From Massilia alkalitolerans DSM 17462 (GTDB lineage: Bacteria > Pseudomonadota > Gammaproteobacteria > Burkholderiales > Burkholderiaceae_D): a stretch of DNA of 64,000 nucleotides. Positions 24,552-32,816 of the stretch are shown in pieces; positions within the stretch are counted from its first letter, which is position 1; each line of letters starts with the position of its first letter. The position numbers and the translations under genes were made by a program. Below the pieces are notes generated by a model. The model saw only the letters and a program-made list of their open reading frames with translations. It was not told the DNA's origin and did no database searches. The stretch lies in contig NZ_ATYR01000007.1 in NCBI RefSeq assembly GCF_000427785.1, positions 1 to 64,000 on the forward strand, written 5' to 3'.

Positions 24552-26921
24552 TTACTCGGCCTTCGGCGCCTCTTGGCCTGCCGCCTTCGGCGGAGCCAGC
24601 TTGGTGTTGAAGTCACGCATCAGGTTGTTCGCCGGCTCACGCTCGGACTTGAACAGCTCCAGGCGCGACGGCACTGCCTTGGCGGGCCACGCATTGTTGC
24701 TCACGTCGATATCCGCGGTCTCCCAGTACGGGTCCTGCACCAGGCTCACGATCTCTTCGTCCGTGACGAACAGCTTGGTGACCTTCTTCGGCGAGAGGCG
24801 CCACACTTCGGCCGGGATGCGCTCGATGTATTTCTTGCCGCTCTTAGTCGTGATCTCCACGATCAGCGGCATCACCAGGCCACCCTTGTTCGAGAAGTCC
24901 ACCAGGTACAGGCGCTTGCCTTCCTTGAGCAAGGCCTTTTCCCAGTCCTCGAGGCCAGCCATGGTCTCGTTGAACTTGTTGCGGTCCTTGTTGGTGACGG
25001 TGAAGTCGTCGTTCTCGTTATAGAAATCCTTCAGCTCCGGGAAGCGGTCGACGCGGCGTTCCATGCCCTTGTTGCGCTGGTCGGTGATCGAGATCGGTTC
25101 TTCCTGCTTGCGCGCACGCGCCCAGGCCTTCTCGACTTCCGGATCCTTGCTGCTGACGGTGTACTCGGTGATGCCGTCCACGCTGATGTCCACGGCGTCG
25201 GTGGTGTAGAACCAGCCGCGCCAGAACCAGTCGAGGTCCGTACCCGAAGCGTCTTCCATGGTACGGAAGAAGTCGGCCGGGGTCGGGCGCTTGAACTTCC
25301 AGCGCTCGGCGTATTCCTTGAAGGCGAAGTCGAACAGCTCGCGGCCGAGGATGGTCTCGCGCAGCACGTTCAGCGCGGCGGCCGGCTTGGCGTAGGCGTT
25401 GTTGCCGAACTGGAGGAGCGACTCCGAGTTGGTCATGATCGGCACCTGGTTCTGGGAACGCATGTAGGGAACGATCGTGCGCGGATGGCCGCGCATCTCA
25501 TCCCATTCTTCTTCCCAGGCTTCCTGGGCCAGCGACTGCACGAAGGAGTTGATGCCCTCGTCCATCCAGGTCCACTGGCGCTCGTCCGAGTTGACGATCA
25601 TCGGGAAGTAGTTGTGGCCGACTTCGTGGATGATCACGCCGATCAGGCCATACTTGGTGCGCTTCGAGTAGGTCAGCTCGCCGGTCTTCTTGTCCTTGAC
25701 CGGACGCGGGCCGTTGAAGGTGATCATCGGGTATTCCATGCCGCCCACCGGGCCGTTCACGGAAATCGAGACCGGGTACGGATAGTCGAAGGAATACTTG
25801 TTGTACTGCTCGATGGTGTGGATGATCGCGTGGGTCGAGTAGCGCTCCCACAGCGGGTTGCCTTCCTTCGGATAGTAGGACATGGCCATCACGTCGGTGT
25901 TGCCCGACTTGATGCCCTGGGCGTCCCAGATGAACTTGCGGCTCGAGGCAAAGGCGAAGTCGCGCACGTTCTTGGCCTTGAAGTGCCAGGTTTTGGTGTT
26001 GGTAGCGCGGCCCTTCTCGGCGGCTTCGGCTTCGGCCTGGGTCACGATGATGACCGGCTTCTTGGCGGTCTTGGCCTGCTGCAGGCGCTGGCGCTGGGTG
26101 GCGGTCAGGACCTCGTTCGGGTTCTGCAGTTCGCCGGTGGAGGCCACGATGTGGTCGGCCGGGACGGTGATGCGCACGTCGTAGTCGCCGAACTCCAGCG
26201 TGAACTCGCCCGAACCCAGGAACTGCTTGTGCTGCCAGCCGTAGACATCGTAGTAGGCCGCCATGCGCGGGAACCAAAGGGCGATCTCGTACAGGTCGTT
26301 GCCGTCGTCGAACTTCTCGTAGCCGGAACGGCCGCCGAGCACCTTCTGTTCGTTGATGTTGTAGTTCCAGTCGAGGCTGAACGACACGCGCGAACCCGGC
26401 TTGAGCGGCTGCGGCAGGTCGATGCGCATCATGGTGCCGTTGATGGTGTGCTTCAGAGCACGGCCGCCGCTGTCGCGCACGTTGGCGACCTTGAAGCCGC
26501 CGTCGAAATCGCGCGCGGTGAACAGGGTGCGCAGGGCGTCGAACTTCACGCCGTCGGTGCCGCGCGCCTGCCAGGCTTCGCGCGAGGGCAGGGTGGCGGT
26601 GCTGCGGGCGGCCGAATCCGGCTTGTAGATGTTCTCGTCCAGCTGCAGCCAGAGGTACTTCAGCGTGTCAGGGGAATTGTTGTGATACGTGATGGTGCCC
26701 GAACCGGTGAGCGAACGCTTGTTCTCGTCGAGCGTGGCGCGCATCGTGTAGTCGGCACGCTGCTGCCAGTAAGCGTGGCCCGGCGCGCCTGACGCGGTGC
26801 GCACGGCGCCCGGCGTCGGCAGCAGTTCGTCGAGCTGGCGGAATTTGTCGTCGAAAGGCGGTGCTGCGAAAACCGTGGCGCTGAGGCACAGCGCGGCTAG
26901 TCCGATGGGCAGACGTATCAT
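24552..26921 (-). CDS. M1-family metallopeptidase, paralogue 2
   Basis: The 789-residue protein has a signal peptide (MIRLPIGLAALCLSATVFA) and the same layout as its neighbour: a beta-sandwich domain, GGMEYP, HEVGH-x18-E, and the C-terminal domain. The N-terminal two thirds differ clearly from paralogue 1 (many non-conservative changes), while the last third is almost identical. This points to tandem duplication with later gene conversion. A GGGG-type ribosome site precedes the ATG. A terminator follows the stop. The two enzymes probably share the periplasm but may differ in substrate preference through the N-terminal domain. Confidence 0.93.
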   Translation of the reverse strand: MIRLPIGLAALCLSATVFAAPPFDDKFRQLDELLPTPGAVRTASGAPGHAYWQQRADYTMRATLDENKRSLTGSGTITYHNNSPDTLKYLWLQLDENIYKPDSAARSTATLPSREAWQARGTDGVKFDALRTLFTARDFDGGFKVANVRDSGGRALKHTINGTMMRIDLPQPLKPGSRVSFSLDWNYNINEQKVLGGRSGYEKFDDGNDLYEIALWFPRMAAYYDVYGWQHKQFLGSGEFTLEFGDYDVRITVPADHIVASTGELQNPNEVLTATQRQRLQQAKTAKKPVIIVTQAEAEAAEKGRATNTKTWHFKAKNVRDFAFASSRKFIWDAQGIKSGNTDVMAMSYYPKEGNPLWERYSTHAIIHTIEQYNKYSFDYPYPVSISVNGPVGGMEYPMITFNGPRPVKDKKTGELTYSKRTKYGLIGVIIHEVGHNYFPMIVNSDERQWTWMDEGINSFVQSLAQEAWEEEWDEMRGHPRTIVPYMRSQNQVPIMTNSESLLQFGNNAYAKPAAALNVLRETILGRELFDFAFKEYAERWKFKRPTPADFFRTMEDASGTDLDWFWRGWFYTTDAVDISVDGITEYTVSSKDPEVEKAWARARKQEEPISITDQRNKGMERRVDRFPELKDFYNENDDFTVTNKDRNKFNETMAGLEDWEKALLKEGKRLYLVDFSNKGGLVMPLIVEITTKSGKKYIERIPAEVWRLSPKKVTKLFVTDEEIVSLVQDPYWETADIDVSNNAWPAKAVPSRLELFKSEREPANNLMRDFNTKLAPPKAAGQEAPKAE
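24657..25336 (-). repeat. Long direct repeat: 3' part of M1 paralogue 2
   Basis: Second copy of the block at 22211-22890, in the same orientation and without gaps. It covers the C-terminal domain region of the peptidase. Confidence 0.8.
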
Positions 26922-27050
26922 ATTTCCCCTGGAATTTTAATTGGTATAGGAAAAACTATTCTAGCTTTACCAATTATCAATTGCTCAGTGGATTTGTAAA
27001 AAAGCTGATACATGATGCATATGCATCCCCACCCAGGCCGAAACTGTGTC

Positions 27051-27899
27051 TTATTCGTGCGGATCGAAGCCGCGCACGGGGAAATCGTCCCCGCGCTGGA
27101 TCCAGTTGCGCGGGGAGTAAACAGACCGGGCATCGGTGACATGCAGGGTGAATGCATGGCGCGAGACCGGCGACCGGTTCGGCGCGCTGTAGTGCGGCAG
27201 CAGGCCGTGGAAGCAGACCAGGGTGCCGGCCTTGGCTTCCAGCGGGACGGCGGTGCCATCAATCGGCCAGGGCGTGCTGTCCAGCTTTTCCATCGTGATG
27301 GTGTCGCCATCGCGCAGGAAACGCTCGCGCAACGGACCGCGGTGGCCGCCCGGCTCGGCCCACAGGCAGCCATTGTCCACGGTCGCGTCTTCCAGCGCGA
27401 ACCAGAAGGTGGTCACGGTGATCGGGTCGCTGTCGAAAAAGGTGGCATCCTGGTGCCAGCGCACCTCGCCGCCGATGCCGGGCTGCTTGAAGATGTACAT
27501 CGACTGCCAGACCTGCGCTTGTTCGAGGCCCAGGCCGCGCGCCACGGCGGCCAGCTTGGGGTCGCGCGTGAAGGCGTCGAAGACCGGATCGAGGTCGTGC
27601 ATGGCGTGGCCGATCTTGTTGATCGACAGCGCCTTGGCCTGGCGCAGCTGGCCGTTGGGGCCGAAGGCTTCTTCTTCGAAGAAGCAGCGCACCGTGTTGT
27701 CCGAGCCGAGGAACCAGGCATCGCTGGCGCGGGCCTGGTCTTTCGTCGTGAAGATGGCGCGCGATTCGGCCGGGTCGAAGGCGTCGACGATTTCCTCGGC
27801 ACGGCGGCGCAGGGCGGCGATCTCATCGAGGCTCTTGAAATCGGGGATGACGAGGAAGCCGTCGCGCTGGTATTGGCTGCGCTGTTCAGTGGTCAGCAT
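27051..27899 (-). CDS. Phytanoyl-CoA dioxygenase (PhyH) family protein
   Basis: The true start is ATG 27899; the open frame extends upstream over an unrelated gene. The 282-residue protein is an Fe(II)/2-oxoglutarate oxygenase: the H-x-D of VRWHQDATFF (about residue 145), the distal His in VCFHGLLPHYSAPN (about 240) and an Arg shortly after (SRHAFTLHV). The substrate is not predictable; members act on lipids, amino acids and natural products. The start overlaps the end of the preceding membrane-protein gene by 7 bases, so the two are one unit driven by the MerR-type promoter at 28381-28403. Confidence 0.9.
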   Translation of the reverse strand: MLTTEQRSQYQRDGFLVIPDFKSLDEIAALRRRAEEIVDAFDPAESRAIFTTKDQARASDAWFLGSDNTVRCFFEEEAFGPNGQLRQAKALSINKIGHAMHDLDPVFDAFTRDPKLAAVARGLGLEQAQVWQSMYIFKQPGIGGEVRWHQDATFFDSDPITVTTFWFALEDATVDNGCLWAEPGGHRGPLRERFLRDGDTITMEKLDSTPWPIDGTAVPLEAKAGTLVCFHGLLPHYSAPNRSPVSRHAFTLHVTDARSVYSPRNWIQRGDDFPVRGFDPHE

Positions 27900-28342
27900 G
27901 CTTGGGAAGTTCGGGACAAAACGCCATTGTAGCGCTGCCCGTCTTCCTGTCCACGGACCGGCCACCACTGCGCCACACCCCAGGCAAACTCCGGCACCAC
28001 GAACAGCCACAGCACCGGCGCACCGGTCAGCGCCAGGCACCAGGCCATCCACAGCGAGAACAGGAAACGCGCGACACCGTCGAAGCGCCCCAGACGCTGC
28101 GTCGGCTCGAGGATGCGCAGGGTCGACCACACCAGCACCACACTGCCCATCAGGCAGGCGAACAGCAGGTGGAAGGGTGCAAAGGCCGGCAGCGCAGCAC
28201 CGCCCAGTGTCGCGTTCAGCGACGAGATCTGGCCATGGGCGAGGGCGAAGGTCCACGGCGTGGCAAAGGCGGCGGTGAGAAGCAGGTCGTAGATGGCACT
28301 GGCGCGCACGATGCGGCGGTTGGCGGCGAGGGAAAACGGCAT
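27893..28342 (-). CDS. Four-helix membrane protein of unknown function
   Basis: The 149-residue protein has four hydrophobic segments (around residues 15-35, 50-75, 95-110 and 112-128) with short charged loops. This pattern is seen in many small uncharacterised inner-membrane proteins. It is the first gene of a two-gene unit with the PhyH oxygenase (7-base overlap). A promoter with a MerR-type palindrome lies just upstream. Coupling to an oxygenase and a MerR regulator suggests a stress or xenobiotic response; this is inference. I do not recognise the family. Confidence 0.75.
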   Translation of the reverse strand: MPFSLAANRRIVRASAIYDLLLTAAFATPWTFALAHGQISSLNATLGGAALPAFAPFHLLFACLMGSVVLVWSTLRILEPTQRLGRFDGVARFLFSLWMAWCLALTGAPVLWLFVVPEFAWGVAQWWPVRGQEDGQRYNGVLSRTSQAC

Positions 28343-28380
28343 GGCAGGGCTCCTTGGATAACGAAGTCCCCATCCTCAAG

Positions 28381-28403
28381 CCTGGAGTACACTCCAGGGT
28401 CAA
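28381..28403 (-). promoter_or_regulatory. MerR-type promoter/operator
   Basis: On the minus strand a -35 TTGACC (28398-28403) is followed by the palindrome CCTGGAG-TGTA-CTCCAGG, and then by a -10-like TGAGGA about 19 bases after the -35. An over-long 19-20 base spacer filled by a palindrome is the hallmark of promoters twisted open by MerR regulators. A MerR-family gene starts 21 bases away in the opposite direction. Confidence 0.75.
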
Positions 28404-28424
28404 GCGATTTTTCGGGAACGAGCC

Positions 28425-28814
28425 ATGCAGATTGGAGAACTGGCGGCAGCCACCGGCCTGAGCCGCGACGCGCTGCGCTTCTACGAGCAACGCGGCCTGT
28501 TGACGGCGCGCCGACGGGGTAACGGTTACCGCGACTACCCGCCGGAAGCGGTCGAGTGGCTGTGCTACCTGCGCACCGCGCAATCGCTCGGCTTCACGCT
28601 GGCCGAGATCGAGGCGGGCATGCCCCTGTTGAGTGATCCGGCCAGCTCCGGCGCAGAACTACGTGCTGCCTTGGCGCGCAAGCTGGCGGACATCGACGCG
28701 CGCATCGCTGGCCTGGCGGAACTGCGCGCAGGGCTGGCGCAACGCCTGGCCGAGCCGCTCGATGCCTGCCCGCTGCGCAATCCGGCCGTGGACAAGCTCA
28801 GCGAACCCGCTTGA
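28425..28814 (+). CDS. MerR-family transcriptional regulator
   Basis: This 129-residue regulator has the N-terminal winged HTH (MQIGELAAATGLSRDALRFYEQRGLL, residues 1-26, then NGYRDYPPEAVEWLCYLRTAQSLGFTLAEI). A long dimerisation helix (about 80-112) follows, with a short C-terminal tail DACPLRNPAVDKLSEPA. There is only one Cys in the effector region, so a classical metal site is unlikely; a redox or organic signal is possible. It is divergent from the membrane protein/PhyH pair and should control the palindromic promoter between them and probably itself. Its 3' end overlaps the convergent hydrolase gene by 17 bases. Confidence 0.92.
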   Translation: MQIGELAAATGLSRDALRFYEQRGLLTARRRGNGYRDYPPEAVEWLCYLRTAQSLGFTLAEIEAGMPLLSDPASSGAELRAALARKLADIDARIAGLAELRAGLAQRLAEPLDACPLRNPAVDKLSEPA

Positions 28815-30228
28815 ACGCCACGTTGAACGCGCCGCTCACCAGGCGCCCACCCTGGTTTTCCATGTGCAGCTCGAGCTCGCGCGACAGCACGAACAGCTTG
28901 CGCGCCGATTCCGCATACAGCGGTTCCCACTGGTTCTCGCGCAGCGCCACCATCAGCTTGCCCTCGCGCTCGGCGATCTCGAAGCCGCCCAGGTCCTTGA
29001 TCTCGTAGCGCCCGGCGAGCTTGGCGCGGGTGGCCGCCGGCAGCGCGATCGCCTTGCGCATCACGGTTTGGTAGCTCGGCCAGCGGTACTCGGCCGCGAT
29101 GGCGCGGATGACGGACTGTGCCAGCTGGGCTCCGCCATCGCCATTGGTCATCACCACCGCGCCGTCGCCGCGCGCGACGTAGGCGTACAGCGTGTTCTGG
29201 TAGCCCATGTTGCTGCCGCCGTGGGAAAAAGCGTGCTGCGGCGCCTTGCCGTCGATTTGCAGGCCGAGCGCATAGTTGTTCATCACCGGGCGCAGCATCG
29301 TGCGCGTCATGGTCGGGGACAGTACGCCGTCGGCGCCGCCCGCGCCGCGCTGCAGCGCAAGCGCGAACTTCGCAAGGTCGGTCGGTGTCGTCCACATGCC
29401 GGCGGCCGCCAGCTCGGGATAGGTGTGGGCGCCACCCACGGTGGGCTTGCCGTTCTCGGAGTGGGGCAGGGCGGCGCGGGCCAGCAAGGCGCCGGGCAGC
29501 GGCTGGGCGAAGCTGCTGTCGCTCATGCCGAGCGGCTTGAGGACTGTCTCTTCCATCAGCGCGTCGAAGGGCCGGCCGGAACGGTCGATCATGGCCTGCT
29601 GGACCACGGTGTAGCCGCCGCCCGAATAATTCCAGGCGTCGCCAGGCATGCCATCGATGCGTACCGGCCCGCTGTTCGCCGGCGCTGCGCCATCCAGTAC
29701 CTGCTGCAGCGTCGGCACCTGCGCGCCGGCCGCATAGCCGCGGAAGCCCGAGACCGTGGTGCCGGCGGTATGCGACAGCAGCTGGCGCAAGCTAGCCGGG
29801 CGCTTGGCCGGTCCCGGCGGCAGCTTCCAGCTGGTGAGTACGGTGTTGATGTCGGCGTCGAGCTCGAGCTGGCCCGCTTCGACCATCTTCAGGGCGCCCA
29901 TGGCGGCCACTGGTTTACTGATCGAGGCGGCCTGGAACAGGGTCTGCGGGGTAACCGGGGCGCCGTTCGCGTAGGTCACGCCATAGCCCTTGGCCCAGGC
30001 GATCTTGCCGCCGCGGATGACGGCGACGCTCACGCCCGGCACGTTCAGGCGCGCCATCTCGGCGGCCAGCGTACGGGTCTCGAGTTTCGCGCCCTGGATC
30101 GCCACGGCGGGACGCAGGCCGCGTTCGATGCGCGCGATGGAGTCCGCGTCCTGTGCTTGGGCAGGCAAGCACGCCAGCATGCTCATACCCACTGCCGCGA
30201 ATCCGCGCACCATCCACCTTGCGTCCAT
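28798..30228 (-). CDS. Serine beta-lactamase-fold hydrolase (class C/PBP-like)
   Basis: The 476-residue exported protein has a signal peptide ending QAQ (about residues 1-25). The beta-lactamase domain has the nucleophile in SISK (S-x-x-K, about residue 103), a Y-S-G motif (WNYSGGGY) in the Y-x-N position, and HGGSN in the K-T-G-like position. A C-terminal DUF3471-like beta domain (LAGRYEIKDLGGFEIAEREGKLMVAL) completes it. Such proteins are often esterases or D-peptidases rather than true beta-lactamases, so a resistance role should not be assumed. It has its own transcription unit, convergent with the merR gene. Confidence 0.9.
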   Translation of the reverse strand: MDARWMVRGFAAVGMSMLACLPAQAQDADSIARIERGLRPAVAIQGAKLETRTLAAEMARLNVPGVSVAVIRGGKIAWAKGYGVTYANGAPVTPQTLFQAASISKPVAAMGALKMVEAGQLELDADINTVLTSWKLPPGPAKRPASLRQLLSHTAGTTVSGFRGYAAGAQVPTLQQVLDGAAPANSGPVRIDGMPGDAWNYSGGGYTVVQQAMIDRSGRPFDALMEETVLKPLGMSDSSFAQPLPGALLARAALPHSENGKPTVGGAHTYPELAAAGMWTTPTDLAKFALALQRGAGGADGVLSPTMTRTMLRPVMNNYALGLQIDGKAPQHAFSHGGSNMGYQNTLYAYVARGDGAVVMTNGDGGAQLAQSVIRAIAAEYRWPSYQTVMRKAIALPAATRAKLAGRYEIKDLGGFEIAEREGKLMVALRENQWEPLYAESARKLFVLSRELELHMENQGGRLVSGAFNVAFKRVR

Positions 30229-30306
30229 GCCGTCTCCCTTGACTGTTGTCGAGTTACCTCATCAGCAACAGTATCGGTAAATACGGCAGGCGGCGCAAGC
30301 GCCTTC

Positions 30307-31491
30307 TCAAGCCAGGGCTTCCGCCGCCATCGTGAAGGTGAACGAGGTCGATCCGGCGCTCGAGCTGACTTCGATCGCCCCGCCATGGCCGCGCGCGATC
30401 TGGTCGACGATATACAGGCCGAGTCCCAGGCCTTCGCTGCCAGCGCGCGAAGCGGCGCGCCAGTAGGGCTTCAGGAGCTGGGCGACGATGACCGGGCTCA
30501 GGTCCGGCCCGCCGTTGGTGACGCGCAGCGTGAACCGGCCTTCGCGCACGTGCGCGACCACGAACACGGGATGGTGTTCGCTGCCGTGCACCAGGGCGTT
30601 CTTCAAGAGGTTGGACAGCAGCTGCGCCAGCCGCTCCGGGTCGCAATACAGCGACATGCCGGGCTGGATCGCGGTGTCGATGGTGCGCTCCGGGTAGACG
30701 CCGGACAGTTCGTCCACCACGTCATACAGGCGCAGGTCGGCGCCCTTCACCATGCGCAGGTCGAGCGCGATGCCGCCGCCCATGCGGCCGCGCGTGAAGT
30801 CGACCACGTCCTCGACCAGGGCCGCCATGCGCCGGGTGCTGCGGCGGATGCGTTCGACCACCTGGCGGGTGGAAGGGTCCTGGTGCTTGAGCAGCAGGAT
30901 CTCACTGGCCGACAACACGGAACCGAGCGGGGTGCGCAGGTCGTGCCCGAGCACGGCGATGAACTGCTCGCGCAGCTCGGCCGTCTCGCGCTCATCGAGC
31001 AGGGCGGCGCGCGCTTCGCCCAGCGAGCGCTCACTCTCCAGCTGCTTGGCGATCAGTTCGGTGAACAGCTGCAGGGTCGAGACGGTGACGGCATCGGTGA
31101 GCCGGGCGGGCTCCGGGTCGAGTCCGCACAGGGTGCCGAAATACTGGCCGTCGGGCCTGAAGACAGGAATCGAGAAGTAGCTCTGGAAACCGTAGATGCG
31201 CGGGGTGTGGTGCTCGCAGTACTGCGCGCTTTCGCGCACGTGGTCGATGATCACGGCGGCGCCGGTATCGCGCACTTCCTCGCACAGGGTGGTGGTGACG
31301 TCGAGCGGGTCGCCCGGCTTGAGGCCGAATTCGAGCTTGTCGAGCACCGCGCAGGCGGTCCAGGAGGCCTGGGTGACGTGGGCGATGCACACGAAGCGCA
31401 GGCCGGTCATGGCGGCGACGGTTTCCAGGATCTTCGGTACCGCGCCGATTGCCTGGATTTCGTCGACGCAAGAGGGTACGTTTCCTGCCAT
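30307..31491 (-). CDS. GAF-domain sensor histidine kinase
   Basis: The ATG at 31491 gives 394 residues; an upstream GTG at 31533 is less likely. The N-terminal GAF domain (about residues 15-155, with FSIPVFRPDGQYFGTLCGLDP) senses a small ligand. A coiled-coil linker is followed by the HisKA helix with the phospho-acceptor His in LGHDLRTPLG (about 205). The HATPase domain has the N-box LSNLLKNALVHG and the G-box GLGLGLYIV. No transmembrane segment is present, so it is cytoplasmic. No response regulator gene is adjacent; it is an orphan kinase. The signal is unknown. Confidence 0.92.
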   Translation of the reverse strand: MAGNVPSCVDEIQAIGAVPKILETVAAMTGLRFVCIAHVTQASWTACAVLDKLEFGLKPGDPLDVTTTLCEEVRDTGAAVIIDHVRESAQYCEHHTPRIYGFQSYFSIPVFRPDGQYFGTLCGLDPEPARLTDAVTVSTLQLFTELIAKQLESERSLGEARAALLDERETAELREQFIAVLGHDLRTPLGSVLSASEILLLKHQDPSTRQVVERIRRSTRRMAALVEDVVDFTRGRMGGGIALDLRMVKGADLRLYDVVDELSGVYPERTIDTAIQPGMSLYCDPERLAQLLSNLLKNALVHGSEHHPVFVVAHVREGRFTLRVTNGGPDLSPVIVAQLLKPYWRAASRAGSEGLGLGLYIVDQIARGHGGAIEVSSSAGSTSFTFTMAAEALA

Positions 31492-31551
31492 GGAACGCTC
31501 TACGAAATGATTGCAAACGGGCCATGGTAGCACTTGTGAAGCGAAGAAAAA

Positions 31552-32595
31552 CTAGTTGTTACAAATCCAGCCTTCTTTTGCGTAAACACGTTCGTCGCCC
31601 AGGTATACCGCATCGGTCACCGCGAACACGTCGATGTGGTAGCGCGCGTCCTTGCGCTTGAAGCCCGGCTTCGGGTAGACGCCGTGCTTGGCGCCGAGCG
31701 ACAGGTGGATGCCGCACATGCGCTCGTAGGTGCCGATGTCGTCCACGCGGCGCTCGCGCGTAAAGGCCCGGTTCAGGCCGAAACCCAGCTCGCGCACCCA
31801 GACCTCGCCTTCGTCGGCGGTGATTTTATCCAGCACTTCCTGGAAGGCCGGGGTCGCGTTCTCGGTGCCGACCACGCGCCCGCGCTCGACGACCAGGGTC
31901 ACCGGTACGTCCGGACGGTTGGAGCGGTAACTGGTATCGCCGAAGACGTGCACCTGCACCCGGCCGTGCACCGCCTCCAGGTCGAGCGCCTCGGTGAACA
32001 CTTCGCCGATCGGGAACTGGCCGCCGACGTTGTTCATCTCGCTGTAGTCGCCCACGTTCAGCTTGGCCGGCTCGAAGGCCGAACTGAAATGCAGGGTCTC
32101 GCCGCCGCCCTCGACTCGCCCATGCGGCGCCGCGTCGATGCGGCGTTTGAGCGCACGCCCGGTGCCGCGGAAGTAGGCCGGATCGTAGGCCAGCGCTTCG
32201 ATGTAGTGCTCCGACTGCGGGCCCGGCATGCGCGACAGGTGCACGTGCTCGATCACCTTCAGGCCCAGCTTGAACAGCTCGACCCGGATGCGGAAGCCGT
32301 CGAGGCGGAAGTTGGTCGACTGCACCAGCACCACCAGGTCCTTCGGCCCCATCGCGCGGAAGGCCGCCAGCACCGCCTCGGGCGTGGCGCTGTCGAAGTC
32401 GAGGAAGCTTGCCTCGCCCAGGTTGCGGCGGTAGCCCTCGGTCAGGGCGCGCGCCAGGGGGGTGCGTTCGTCATAGACGACCAGCGCCCGCTGCCCGGGG
32501 CCGTATTCGAGCGCGAGCGCCAGGATGTCGCGCAGGTGCGCGGTGGCGGCGTCGATGGCGTGCGAGGGGAGGTCTGGCAAAACTGGCGTATGCAT
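31552..32595 (-). CDS. M29-like aminopeptidase
   Basis: The start is uncertain. I choose ATG 32595 (MHTPVLPDL, 347 residues) because a TATAAT hexamer at 32627-32632 overlaps the next upstream ATG (32628), which would make that start leaderless. The C-terminal half has the pattern of thermophilic-type M29 aminopeptidases: GEVFTEAL (metal-ligand Glu), ELGFGLN, IHLSLGAKHG (His) and YHIDVF (H-x-D). These positions match the dimetal site by eye. Upstream of these the protein is alpha/beta without a clear signature. It is cytoplasmic and should release N-terminal amino acids. It is divergent from the tubulin-like operon. Confidence 0.75.
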   Translation of the reverse strand: MHTPVLPDLPSHAIDAATAHLRDILALALEYGPGQRALVVYDERTPLARALTEGYRRNLGEASFLDFDSATPEAVLAAFRAMGPKDLVVLVQSTNFRLDGFRIRVELFKLGLKVIEHVHLSRMPGPQSEHYIEALAYDPAYFRGTGRALKRRIDAAPHGRVEGGGETLHFSSAFEPAKLNVGDYSEMNNVGGQFPIGEVFTEALDLEAVHGRVQVHVFGDTSYRSNRPDVPVTLVVERGRVVGTENATPAFQEVLDKITADEGEVWVRELGFGLNRAFTRERRVDDIGTYERMCGIHLSLGAKHGVYPKPGFKRKDARYHIDVFAVTDAVYLGDERVYAKEGWICNN

Positions 32596-32816
32596 GTTGG
32601 AGGGAAATGAATGCGAAATCGCCGCCATTATACGTACGTTGGCCAAAAGTTCCCTGGTTCAGCCCGTTTTTGTCCCGTCTATTGATCCTTCAGGTGTCAG
32701 GGCGTGCTACCCCGTGTACGGCGCGCCGCGCGGCAGTGGCCGGCGCTATGATTTGAGCAACAACAACAGCCTCCATTGGCTAGATGTTGATCAATTATTT
32801 GGGCGAAAAGGTGAGA

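Noticed and set aside
22106..26921. Assembly duplication of one peptidase gene
   Set aside because: The N-terminal halves and signal peptides differ at many positions, so these are two real genes and not an assembly artefact.
28798..30228. Call as a true antibiotic-resistance class C beta-lactamase
   Set aside because: The fold and SxxK are present, but the Tyr motif is Y-S-G and there is a DUF3471-like extension, so esterase or peptidase activity is equally likely.
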